From positions 248,001-312,000 of the forward strand of contig CAWIES010000001.1 of NCBI GenBank assembly GCA_963835215.1: a stretch of 64,000 bases of DNA. Direction: 5' to 3'. A program made the position numbers and the translations under genes. Each line of letters opens with the position of its first letter. The first letter of the stretch is position 1. Below are positions 42,503 to 51,489 of this stretch, piece by piece. Source of the stretch: Roseiarcus sp963835215. GTDB lineage: Bacteria > Pseudomonadota > Alphaproteobacteria > Rhizobiales > Beijerinckiaceae. Under the pieces are notes generated by a model. It saw nothing but the letters and a program-made list of their open reading frames with translations. It was not told the origin of the DNA and made no database searches.

Positions 42503-43855
42503 ATGTTCAGGACTCTCGTCGCCGTCACCGCCGCAGCGCTCCTCGGCAGCGCTTCGCTAAACCTCGACACCGCCTCGGCTAACCCCGCTCGCCATGGCGG
42601 CGGAGGCGGGGGCGGGCATTTCTCGCATGGCTTTGGCGGGCACGGCTTTGGCGGGCACGGGTTCGCCGGGCACGGGTTCGCCGGGCATGGATTCGGAGGC
42701 CATGGATTCGGAGGCCGCGGTTTCGCCGGTCGGGGCCTCAACTTTGGCCACTTCGCCGGCGCGTTTGGCGGGGGCGCCCTTTTGGGCCATTCGCTTGGGC
42801 GCTTTGGCAACAATTTCGCGCCCCATGGCGCGATGGGCGCGAATTTCCGCGGCCAGCGGGGATTCGATCATTCTCACGGATGGTTCGCGGGACGGGATTT
42901 CCAGCGCGGCAACGTCGGCTGGGCCGGTTCGACCTTCTGGCCTTACGCCTATAACGATCTCTTCGACTATGCCTTCGACCCCTACGACGATGGGTTCGGT
43001 GGTGGTCTGTTCTGGGCCTATGGCTACGACGACCTGTTTGCCGGCGTGTTGCTGCCCTACATCGCTGGGGCGATGACCAATGGCGTCGCGCCCGGCGCCT
43101 CGGTCCCGGCGGCGCAGACAACCGGCGCTGCGCCGGCTTCGTCGTCGGTCGCGGCCTGCGGGTCGAATCAGTCGATCGCCGGCGGCGTTTCGATCGACGA
43201 CATTCGCAACGCGGTGCATCCGACCGCCGACCAGAGCACCAAGCTCGATGCGCTGAAGACCGCCCAAGCCAATGGCGAGAAGACGCTCGCCGACGCATGC
43301 GGCGGGCAGGTCCCGGCGACGGCGGTGGCGCGGCTCGATGCGGTCGACGCGCGGCTGCAGGCGATGGATCAGTCGCTGGACCAGGTGCGCGGGCCGCTCG
43401 ACGACTTCTATTCGTCCTTGAGCGACGAGCAGAAGGCCGCGTTCAACGCGATTGGCGACAATCGCAAGACGCAGACGCAGGCCGCCGCCACGGCGCCAAA
43501 CCTGGCGCAATTGTGCGGCCCGCAAAACGCCGTCCCGGTGATCGCGACGGATAAGATCGACGCGGCGGTTGCGCCCGACGCCAGCCAAAAGCAGAGCCTC
43601 ACCGCGCTGAGCGACGCCGCCAACAAGGCGGATCAGACGATCCTGGCCTCGTGCCCGGCTGAGGCGCCGCTGACCCCGACTGGCCGGCTCGACGCGGTGC
43701 GCGACCGGCTGCAGGCAATGCTGAAGGGCGTCGACATGATCAAGCCCGCTCTGCATGACTTCTATGCTTCGCTGAGCGATCCGCAGAAGTCGCGCTTCGA
43801 CGCGCTGACCGAGCCGCCGATGGCCACCCAGAACGACGCGAGCGACCATACCTGA
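42503..43855 (+). CDS. Gly/His-repeat periplasmic protein with two Spy/CpxP-like LTxxQ domains
   Basis: 450 residues: a signal peptide (FRTLVAVTAAALLGSASL, then ASA), a Gly/His-rich region (about 33-80) with seven HGFGG/HGFAG-type pentapeptides, an aromatic Gly/Asp region (FWPYAYNDLFDYAFDPYDDGFGG), then two related helical domains (about 215-320 and 330-435). Each helical domain has a cysteine near its start and contains DAV-ARLQAM--D-V--PL-DFY-SLSDEQKAAF, the LTxxQ/Spy-like pattern of periplasmic chaperones. The His-rich part could bind metal ions. A perfect EcfG promoter upstream points to envelope-stress protection. The ribosome site is AGGAGG-like (TCAGGAGGG). Confidence 0.82.
   Translation: MFRTLVAVTAAALLGSASLNLDTASANPARHGGGGGGGHFSHGFGGHGFGGHGFAGHGFAGHGFGGHGFGGRGFAGRGLNFGHFAGAFGGGALLGHSLGRFGNNFAPHGAMGANFRGQRGFDHSHGWFAGRDFQRGNVGWAGSTFWPYAYNDLFDYAFDPYDDGFGGGLFWAYGYDDLFAGVLLPYIAGAMTNGVAPGASVPAAQTTGAAPASSSVAACGSNQSIAGGVSIDDIRNAVHPTADQSTKLDALKTAQANGEKTLADACGGQVPATAVARLDAVDARLQAMDQSLDQVRGPLDDFYSSLSDEQKAAFNAIGDNRKTQTQAAATAPNLAQLCGPQNAVPVIATDKIDAAVAPDASQKQSLTALSDAANKADQTILASCPAEAPLTPTGRLDAVRDRLQAMLKGVDMIKPALHDFYASLSDPQKSRFDALTEPPMATQNDASDHT
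42626..42730 (+). repeat. Seven 15-base tandem repeats coding HGF(G/A)G
   Basis: Seven consecutive 15-base units, occurring as near-identical pairs: units 1-2 (one base different), 3-4 (identical), 5-6 (identical), and a diverged seventh that begins with Arg. Confidence 0.9.
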
Positions 43856-43863
43856 ACGACAAT

Positions 43864-43922
43864 CGCCGCGCCGGGCGGAGGCGAAGCGCTAACGACGCGC
43901 TTCAACTCCGCCCGGCGCGGCG
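43864..43922. terminator. Strong hairpin between converging genes
   Basis: A 17-base perfect stem (CGCCGCGCCGGGCGGAG with its complement) plus an inner GAAGCGC/GCGCTTC stem. The hairpin includes the last bases of ligA. No T-run, so the stop signal may need Rho; it probably separates the Spy-like gene and ligA transcripts. Confidence 0.55.
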
Positions 43923-46025
43923 CAGCCACTCCTCCTCGTCGATCGTCTCGACGCCGAGTTCGCGCGCCTTGTTCAGTTTCGAGCCGGCGCCCGGGCCGGC
44001 GACGACGAGATCGGTCTTGGCGGAGATCGAACCCGACACTTTGGCGCCGAGCCGCTCGGCGAAGCGCCTTGGCTTCGTCGCGCGTCATGCGCTCGAGCGA
44101 GCCGGTGAAGACGATGGTCTTGCCGGCGAGCGGATGGCCGGCTGGCGACCGCCTCCATCGGCTCGACCGTCACTTCGGCGAGCAGCGCGTCGAGCGCCGC
44201 TTCGTTGTGCGGCTCGGCGAAGAAATCGATCAGCGACTCGGCGACCACCGGGCCGATGCCCTCGATGCCGGCAATCGTCTCCGCCGCTTCCGGCGCCCTG
44301 CGCGGCGGCGCGCAGCGCGGCGAAATCGCCGAAATGGCGCGCGAGGCGGCGCGCATTGGTCTCGCCGACATGGCGAATGCCGAGCGCGTAGAGGAAGCGG
44401 TTGACCTCGATCGTCCGCCGCGCCTCGATCGCCGCGAACAGGTTGCGCGCCGAGGTCTCGCCGAAGCCTTCCCATTCCTGCAGCGGCGGCCGGCCCTCGC
44501 CGTCGCGCTTCTGCAACGTGAAGATGTCGGCGGCGGTCTTGATCAGGCCCTCCTTGAAGAACAGTTCGATCTGCTTGTCGCCGAGCCCCTCGATGTCGAA
44601 GGCGTTGCGCGAGGCGAAATGCTTGAGGCCCTCGACCGCCTGCGCCGCGCAGACGAGGCGGCCGGTGCAGCGGCGCACGACGTCGGCCTCGCCGGTCTTC
44701 TCGTCGATCTCGCGCAACGCCGCCGAGCCGCAGACCGGGCAGACGAATGGCCGGCTGCGTCGCGGAAACACGTAAGGCTCGGCGCCGGGCGGGCGCTTGT
44801 CGTGCACGACTTCGAGAATCTGCGGGATGACGTCGCCGGCGCGCTGCACGACCACCGTGTCGCCGACGCGCACGTCCTTGCGCGCGATCTCGTCCTCGTT
44901 GTGCAGCGAGCGCGTTGGAGACGACGACGCCGCCGACCGTCACCGGCCTCAGCTTGGCGACCGGCGTCAGCGCGCCGGTGCGCCCGACCTGGATTTCGAT
45001 TGCTTCGACGATCGTCGTCGCCTGCTCGGCGGGGAATTTGTGCGCGGTCGCCCAGCGCGGGCTGCGCGAGACGAAGCCGAGCCGCTCCTGCAACGCGAGA
45101 TCGTCGACCTTGTAGACGACGCCGTCGATGTCGTAGCCGAGCGTCGCGCGCTGCGCCTCGATCGCGCGGAAATGCGCGAGCATCTCCGTCGGCCGATGCG
45201 GCAGAGCCGGGTCAGCGGATTGACCGGCAGGCCGAAGCGGCGGAACGCCTCGATCGCGCCAAATTGCGTCTCGGCGAAGCGGCGCGCTGACCTCGCCCCA
45301 GGCGTAGGCGAAAAAGCGCAGCGGCCGCTCGGCGGTGATGCGCGGATCGAGCTGGCGCAGCGAGCCGGCCGCCGACGTTGCGCGGATTGGCGAACACCGG
45401 CTTGCCCGCCGCCTGCTGGCGCGCGTTGATCGCCGCGAAATCCTCGTGCGCCATATAGACTTCGCCGCGCGCCTCGAACACGTCAGGCGCGCCGTGCAAA
45501 GTTTTGCGGAATGGCGGCGATCGTGCAGCACGTTGGCGGTGACGTCCTCGCCCTCGTAGCCGTCGCCGCGCGTCGCCGCCTGCGCCAGCTGGCCGCGCTC
45601 GTAGCGCAGCGAGCAGGAGAGGCCGTCGATCTTCGGCTCGGCCGTCACCGCCGAGTTCGGCGCTCCTCGCGCAAGGCCGAGAAAGCGGCGCACGCGCGCG
45701 CAAAATTCCTCGACCTCCTCGTCGGCGAAAATATTGCCGAGCGACAGCATCGGCACGGCGTGCCGCACCTTGGCGAATTTCTCCGACGGCGCCGCGCCGA
45801 CGCTGCTTGTTCAGCGAATCGGCGTCGGCGAGCGCGGGATAAGCCTCCTCCAGCGCGGTATAGCGGCGGCGCAGCGCATCATAGTCGGCGTCGGAAATCG
45901 CTCGGCGCGTCTTCGCCGTGATAGCGCTTGTCGTGCTCGGCGATTTCGGCGCCGAGGCGGCGCGTGTTCGGCGCGCGCGCTCGTTCGGGGCTGAGTTGTT
46001 CGGGCGGGGGCGATTTTACGCGCAT
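43902..46025 (-). CDS. ligA: NAD-dependent DNA ligase LigA (many frameshifts)
   Basis: Essential DNA-joining enzyme. Joining the frames gives about 705 residues with every LigA part: domain Ia (EIAEHDKRYHGEDAP, ISDADYDALRRRY), the active-site lysine motif EPKIDGLSCSLRYERG, LGYDIDGVVYKVDD, the OB fold (TGALTPVAKLRPVTVGG), the zinc finger (CPVCGSAALREIDEKTGEADVVRRC and a following Cys), helix-hairpin-helix repeats (FDIEGLGDKQIELFF, IAGIEGIGPVVAESL) and a C-terminal BRCT domain (GKTIVFTGSLERMTRDEAKA). At least nine single-base shifts break it. An essential gene cannot be so damaged, so sequencing indels are the best explanation. It follows miaA by about 10 bases. Confidence 0.9.
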
Positions 46026-46035
46026 GGGCGAAGAT

Positions 46036-46989
46036 TTATCGCAGGCGTCCGATCCACGGAAGCTCGAGCGCGCTGAGCGCCCGCCGTCTCGGCCGCCTCG
46101 GGCGCCACCCAGGCGAATTCCGGCATCTGATGGCGCGCCCAGGTGAACTGCCGCTTGGCGTAACGGCGGGTGTCGAGGACGCGAGCGCTCGCCGCTTCCT
46201 CGAGCGACAGGCGGCCGGCGAGATGGGCGATCAGATGCGGCGCGCCATGCGCGCGCATCACGGGCAGCGCAGGATCGAGCCGCCGCGCCGCCAGCGCCGC
46301 GACTTCCTCAAGCGCGCCCTCGCGCAGCATCGCGGCGAAGCGACCGGCGATGCGCGCGTTGAGCGCGTCGCGGTCGGGCGCAAGGAACAGGCCCGCCCAT
46401 TCGCCCGGCGCCAGCGCGGGCGGCTTCGCGCGCGCCCTGGAACGCGGCGAGCGGCCGGCCGGTCGCGGCGATGACTTCGAGCGCGCGCAGCACGCGCTGG
46501 CGGTCGCTCGGGCGAAGCCTTGCGGCGGTCAGCGGGTCGCGCGCCGGCGAGGCGCTCGTGGAGCGCCGGCGTCGCCAGCGCCTCCGCCTCGGCGCGCACT
46601 CGCGCCCGCACCTCCTCCGGCACGCGGGGAATGTCGGACAGGCCCTCGGTCAGCGCGCGAAAATAGAGGCCGGTGCCGCCGACGAAGATCAGCGGCCTGG
46701 CCACGCCACGCGCTTCCTCGAGCAGCGCCCGGGCGCGCTCGAGCCAGCGGCCGACCGAAAAATTCTCGGCGCCGTCGACCTCGCCGAACAGGACATGCGG
46801 CGCCTCGCGCGTCTCGGCCTCGCTCGGGCGCGCCGTCAGCACGCGCAGATCGCGATAGACCTGCATCGAATCGGCGTTGACGATGCGCGCCGCCGAGCCG
46901 TTTGGCGAGCGCCAGCGCCACGGCCGACTTGCCGCTCGCCGTCGGTCCTGCGATGAGAAGCGCGCGCTATTCACCTGGCCATAGTCCAT
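46036..46989 (-). CDS. miaA: tRNA dimethylallyltransferase MiaA (several frameshifts)
   Basis: Adds the isopentenyl group to A37 of tRNAs reading UNN codons. Repaired segments are ALLIAGPTASGKSAVALALAKRLGG (P-loop), ARIVNADSMQVYRDLRVLTARPS, FVGGTGLYFRALTEGLSDIP, RALEVIAATGRPLAAFQG, LREGALEEVAALAARRLDPALPVMRA and the C-terminal RRYAKRQFTWARHQMPEFAWV. About 315 residues, the normal length. At least five one-base shifts are needed; the likely repaired stop is the TAA at 46036-46038, eleven bases before ligA, with which it forms an operon. It is divergent from serB. Confidence 0.88.
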
Positions 46990-47007
46990 AATCTGTCCGT
47001 GGAGCTC

Positions 47008-47918
47008 ATGTCTTCAGCGCCCATGCCGTCAGCCGCCTTCGTCGCCACGCTGGTCGCCGAACCCGCAGGAAGCCGCGCTCAGCGATGCCTTGATCGCTCG
47101 CGCGGCGCAAGCCTTGCCCGGCTTTGCCGGCAGCCGCTGGCTGCAAATCGGGAGTCGCGGCCGACCTGTTCTTTGACGGCGGGCGACGGGCGCGCGGCGC
47201 TGCAACCGCTGGCCGACGAGGCGCGGATCGACGTCATCGTCCAGCCGGCCGCCACCAGGGCGAAGCGGCTGCTGGTCGCCGACATGGATTCGACCCTGAT
47301 CGGCCAGGAATGCATCGACGAACTCGCCGGCTTTGCCGGCGTCGGCGCATACGTCGCCGCGATGACCGAGCGCGCGATGCGCGGCGAGATCGCCTTCGAG
47401 CCGGCCCTGCGCGAGCGGGTGGCGCTGCTCGCCGGCCTGCCCGAGAGCGTGATCGCGCGAGGTGCTCGACCGGCGCATCTCGCTGACGCCGGGGGCGCGG
47501 GTGCTGTTTCGCACGATGCGGGCGCGCGGCGCCCATACGGCGATCGTCTCGGGCGGCTTTGCGCAGTTCACCGGCGTCGATCGCTCGGCTGCTCGACGCC
47601 AACGAAATTCGCGCCAACCGGCTGCTCGCCGCCGACGGCAAGCTGACCGGCAAGGTCGCCGAGCCGATCCTCGGCGCCGACGCCAAGCTTGCGGCCTTAC
47701 GCGAGTTCGCCGCCAAGCTCGGCCTCGCGCCGCACGAGACGATGGCGGTTGGCGACGGCGCCAACGATCTTGCGATGCTGCTCGAAGCGGGGCTCGGCGT
47801 CGCCTTTCACGCCAAGCCGGCGGTCGCCGCCAAGGCCCACGCGCGCGTCCAGCACAGCGACCTCACTGCTCTGCTATATGCCCAGGGCGTGCCCGGCGTC
47901 GAATTCGTCAGGGACTGA
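47008..47918 (+). CDS. serB: Phosphoserine phosphatase SerB (several frameshifts)
   Basis: Last enzyme of serine synthesis, a HAD-family phosphatase. The repaired reading contains VATLVAEPA at the start, the catalytic DMDSTLIGQECIDELAG (Asp nucleophile), TERAMRGEIAFEPALRERVALLAGL, VLDRRISLTPGARVLFRTMRARGAHTAIVSGGF (Ser of motif II), KLTGKVAEPILGADAK and HETMAVGDGANDLAML (motif IV). About 300 residues. At least five single-base shifts occur (around 47085-47200, 47455 and 47590). The start at 47008 has GGAG close by. The stop at 47916-47918 is 5 bases from the converging DUF882 gene. Confidence 0.88.
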
Positions 47919-47922
47919 AAGT

Positions 47923-49449
47923 TCAGCGCGCGGCGGCGGCCGTCATCTGGCTGGCGTCGGCGGACTCGGCGGCGAAGCCGTCGGTGACGAGGCCGCCATA
48001 GGGGTTGGCTGGCTTGCCCGCGTTGAGCGCGAACGAATGCGCCGGGATCGTCGCCGTGGTCTCGTTTGAAATCGCCTTGGCCAGCGCGCGCGTGGCCGGG
48101 CGACCCAGCGGTAGCGGCGGCAATGGGGCTGAGAGGGCGGCGGCGCGCGCCAGCACCGCGGGGCGCTCTGGCGGCTCGGGCGGGTCGACCTCGGCCAGCG
48201 CCAGCAGGCCGCGCGGGGCGCCGACGCCGCGGGTGATGACGCCCGGCAGTTGGCCACGCGCGAGCAGCGCCGCGATCAGATCGCTGTCGGCGGCGCTGGT
48301 GGACGCGGGCGAGGGCGAGGCAAAGGCGAGTTCGGTCGGGCGCGTCGGCGGCGTCGGCGCGTCGGCCAGCGCCATTTCGATCGGCTTGGGCGGGGGCAGC
48401 GGCGCGATGAACTCGGCCGCGATCGGGCCAGTGAGGGTGACGGCGCTTGCGTCGGCGTCGGCGGCGTCGGGAGCTGGCTGCAGCGGGCCTTGCTGGAGAG
48501 CGGTCTGGCCGGGAGGCAGGTTGCGCTGCGCGGCGGCGATCGTGGCGCTGGGCGCCGTGTCCGCCTGCGCCGCTGCAACGCCGCTGGCGCGGGCGTTGCG
48601 GCCAACCGGCGCGACCTCGTCGCCGCTCGCCTCTTCCGCGTCGTCAGCGCCGCCGGCGTGCGCGCCAAACAGCCAGGAGAATAGACCGCCGCTTCCGGTA
48701 TTGCTGGCTTGGGCGGTGGCGACCTCGCCCCCGCGCGCTTCGATCTCGGCCTTGGCCTGATCGTAACCCGCCATCGGCTGGCCGTCCGAGGGATAGAACA
48801 CCGTCTTGCCGTCAGGAAAGATACGGGCGAGCGCGTTGCGATTCATGCGCGGCCAATAGCGAATGTCGCCGCTGTCGATGTGCACCCACGGCGTGTAGCT
48901 GTTGGGGTAGAAGCCGACGCCGCCCTGCTCCATGCGCATCGCGATGTCGCGAATGGTCGCCGTGTCGACGTCGATGAAGTGGGCGTCGATCGCCTTGCCT
49001 TCCATGTGCTGGGAGTATTTGGCGACCTGGCGCGAGCGGCGGCGCAACAGCGCGTTGGTCTGGGGCGAGCGGTAGCCGGAAAGTACGTCGATCGGCTGCT
49101 TCGAACCCAACTCGCGGTAGACCTCCCAAACGATGTCGAACAGCTTGGGATCCATCTTGGCCAACTCGTTTAGCCGCCAGTCGCGCATGAACCAGTTCAG
49201 CTTGTCGAGCGTCGGCTGGTCGTAGACGCCGTCCACCATGTAGGTGAACGTGCCCGATTCATTGGTGTGGCCATCGGTGAAGGAGAGGGAGCGGGTGTCG
49301 CCGTTGGCGGACGCCAATTCGGTGGAGCTGGGCGCGAGGCCAAAGCAAAGCAGCATCGGCGCGACCAACAGTGGCGCGACCGCTCTTTTCCTCAGCGCCG
49401 GAGCGCCGAATGCGGGAACAACCCCCAAGCCGACTATCCCTTTTTCCAT
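47923..49449 (-). CDS. DUF882 (M15-like) murein endopeptidase, long Pro/Ala-rich tail
   Basis: About 508 residues. An N-terminal membrane or signal segment (VAPLLVAPMLLCFGLAPS) precedes the catalytic DUF882/Peptidase_M15_2 domain (about 70-210): LDKLNWFMRDWRLNELAKMDP, SGYRSPQTNALLRRRSRQVAKYSQHMEGKAIDAHFID (zinc His and Asp) and YTPWVHIDSG (zinc His). The E. coli relative MepK cleaves mDap-mDap cross-links made by L,D-transpeptidases, fitting the L,D-transpeptidase gene 140 bases upstream on the same strand. The remaining 290 residues are Ala/Pro-rich and low complexity, perhaps a spacer. The start at 49449 is chosen over a TTG 21 bases earlier. Confidence 0.85.
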   Translation of the reverse strand: MEKGIVGLGVVPAFGAPALRKRAVAPLLVAPMLLCFGLAPSSTELASANGDTRSLSFTDGHTNESGTFTYMVDGVYDQPTLDKLNWFMRDWRLNELAKMDPKLFDIVWEVYRELGSKQPIDVLSGYRSPQTNALLRRRSRQVAKYSQHMEGKAIDAHFIDVDTATIRDIAMRMEQGGVGFYPNSYTPWVHIDSGDIRYWPRMNRNALARIFPDGKTVFYPSDGQPMAGYDQAKAEIEARGGEVATAQASNTGSGGLFSWLFGAHAGGADDAEEASGDEVAPVGRNARASGVAAAQADTAPSATIAAAQRNLPPGQTALQQGPLQPAPDAADADASAVTLTGPIAAEFIAPLPPPKPIEMALADAPTPPTRPTELAFASPSPASTSAADSDLIAALLARGQLPGVITRGVGAPRGLLALAEVDPPEPPERPAVLARAAALSAPLPPLPLGRPATRALAKAISNETTATIPAHSFALNAGKPANPYGGLVTDGFAAESADASQMTAAAAR

Positions 49450-49590
49450 CCCCACGGGCAGCTCGAACAACCCGTCCGCAATTGGGAGGCTGAGCGCAAC
49501 ATCGCGCCGCCGCCGCGCCGCTGTGTCGCAAAAGGCACATAGGCACGCAAAACAACTGGTCGGTTCGTATAGTCAAAGAACTCGACGAGT

Positions 49591-51375
49591 TCAATCTTGA
49601 CTCAATTTATTGATTGTGCCTGCGACGCGGGCCGTGATCCCGTAGATGTCTTCGCGGTCTTGCAGCGCGCCCGAGGCGTCGACGAACTCGGTGAAATATT
49701 CGATGTGGATCGGGATCGGGTGCGGCAGCATCACCGTCCGCTCGCTCTGCCCCAGCATCGATTGGAAGCGCGCGCTGGTCCAGCCCGAGCTCTCGCCGCC
49801 CATCACAAGTTGAGCGAGCTGCATCGGCTGCTCCACGCGCACGCAGCCGTGGCTGAAGGCGCGCCGGGCCACGCCGAACAGACCGCGCGAGGGCGTGTCG
49901 TGCAGATAGACGTCGTGTTCGTTGGGGAACATGAAGGCGATGCGGCCGAGGGCGTTGTCTTCGCCGGGCAACTGGTTGACCACCATGCGGCCGCCGACTT
50001 CCTTCACCTCGTAACCGCGTTCGGCGAGGTAGTTCGGATCGTCGGCGAGGTGGGGCGCAAATTCCTTGCGGATGATCGAATCGGGCACCCGCCAGACCGG
50101 GTTCACCAGAATGTATTTCACGGAATTGGAGAAAACCGGCGTCGGCGTGTCGGGCTTGCCGACGATGACGCGCGCGGCGTGCATCAGGTTGTCGCCGTCC
50201 ATCATCCGCAGCGAGAAGTCGGGAATATTGACCTCGATGCGCTCCTCACCCATGTCGTGCGGCTCCCAGCGCCACATCTCCATGTTGGCGAGGATCATCC
50301 CGACATGGCGGATGGGCGAGGGGGCGGCGGAAACCTTGGTCGGCGCGAGCGCCGGCGCGGCGACGCCGCCCGACAGGGCCGCGGCGGTCCCCGGCGTCAA
50401 AGCCCCGTTGGGCGGCAGGCCATTGGCGCGCTGGAACGCCTGCACGGCGGCGGCGACCGGCAGATCGTAAACGTCGGCCGCCGGGCCGTTAGAGGGAACG
50501 CCGAGCCGTGCGCGCACCAGCGGCACGCGCGGGTCGTGCATCCCGAGGCCGAGGCTCGGTCCGTCGGGGATTGCCCCGGCCGCAAGCGGCGCGGCGGGCG
50601 CGGCTGCGGGGGCGGGCGCGGGGTCCGCTGGCGCCGGGGCGCGCGCCTGCGCCAATTGGTCGCGCAGATCGCGATAGCCTTTTTGCTGGGGATTGTAGCT
50701 CTCCAGCATCGCGTCGGGATCGGCGGCGGCGGCGATCGCCGCCAAAGCCGCCGCGGGGTCGGCGACATCCGGATGAGCGGTGATCAGGCGCGAAATGCTG
50801 GTCGGGGCGATGCGCGAACCACTCGCCTGCATCGCATAGGCGACGACGGCGCCCGTCAACGTCGCCTCCGCCTGCGCAAGATCGCCCGGCGAGGCGTCGG
50901 TCAACGGCTTCTTGGGCAGGGCGAAGGGGGAAAGATCGAGCGCGTCCTCGTCGGCGCGCATCAGGCGGGCAAGGACCGACTGGCCGCTCGCCGTCAGGCC
51001 GTGCGCGTCGACCCAGAGCGGAGCGAACTGGCGGCCCGCGTAAAAGTCACGCACCGCCTTGAGGGCGGCGCGCCAGTCGCCGGCCCCGACTGGGCTCGCC
51101 TTGAAGTCGAGGGCGTCGAGGGCGGCAGGGATGGCCGCCGCAAGCTGCCCGTTGGCGTCGAGCGGGGCGGGGGTCTGCGGCGCGGCGGTTCGCGGGTCGC
51201 TGGCGGGCGCCGGCGTGGCGGCGTCCTTGGCGGGTTCGGCTGGGGCTGCTGCGGGTGGGGTCGCGGTCGCCGGCGTGGAGGCGTCGGGCTCCGCGGCGAA
51301 GGCGGGGGCGCACACCCAAGCAAGCGCCACGAGCGCCGCCGCACTGGCCCGAAGCGAACCGTAGCTCACGCCCAT
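49591..51375 (-). CDS. L,D-transpeptidase (YcbB/LdtD type)
   Basis: 594 residues: a signal peptide (SLRASAAALVALAWVCAPAFA), a Pro/Ala-rich spacer, the YcbB-like scaffold region (FYAGRQFAPLWVDAHGLT), a peptidoglycan-binding domain (VQAFQRANGLPPNGALTPGTAAAL) and a YkuD catalytic domain with HDTPSRGLFGVARRAFSHGCVRVEQP (catalytic His and Cys). It makes 3-3 cross-links in peptidoglycan from the periplasm. GGAGG lies 7 bases before the ATG at 51375. The DUF882 endopeptidase gene lies downstream on the same strand, a natural partner cutting the same bonds. Confidence 0.9.
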   Translation of the reverse strand: MGVSYGSLRASAAALVALAWVCAPAFAAEPDASTPATATPPAAAPAEPAKDAATPAPASDPRTAAPQTPAPLDANGQLAAAIPAALDALDFKASPVGAGDWRAALKAVRDFYAGRQFAPLWVDAHGLTASGQSVLARLMRADEDALDLSPFALPKKPLTDASPGDLAQAEATLTGAVVAYAMQASGSRIAPTSISRLITAHPDVADPAAALAAIAAAADPDAMLESYNPQQKGYRDLRDQLAQARAPAPADPAPAPAAAPAAPLAAGAIPDGPSLGLGMHDPRVPLVRARLGVPSNGPAADVYDLPVAAAVQAFQRANGLPPNGALTPGTAAALSGGVAAPALAPTKVSAAPSPIRHVGMILANMEMWRWEPHDMGEERIEVNIPDFSLRMMDGDNLMHAARVIVGKPDTPTPVFSNSVKYILVNPVWRVPDSIIRKEFAPHLADDPNYLAERGYEVKEVGGRMVVNQLPGEDNALGRIAFMFPNEHDVYLHDTPSRGLFGVARRAFSHGCVRVEQPMQLAQLVMGGESSGWTSARFQSMLGQSERTVMLPHPIPIHIEYFTEFVDASGALQDREDIYGITARVAGTINKLSQD

Positions 51376-51489
51376 CGTCAAACCTCCATCGCCGCGCCGC
51401 CGGCGACTCCTTGAGTCTTAACGGTCTGCCAAGACGGTCGGAAGTCCCCCGAACGCGTATTCGCGCCCAATCAACCGGCGAAGATCGCC

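Noticed and set aside
42626..42730. Short repeat array resembling a CRISPR
   Set aside because: The units are contiguous, without spacers, in frame and encode a Gly/His repeat.
43902..47918. Reading ligA, miaA and serB as true pseudogenes
   Set aside because: ligA is essential, all domains are preserved, and the damage is limited to one-base shifts with no in-frame loss, which fits sequencing indels.
49597..51414. 605-codon rightward open frame
   Set aside because: Antisense shadow of the L,D-transpeptidase gene; low complexity, no recognisable motifs.
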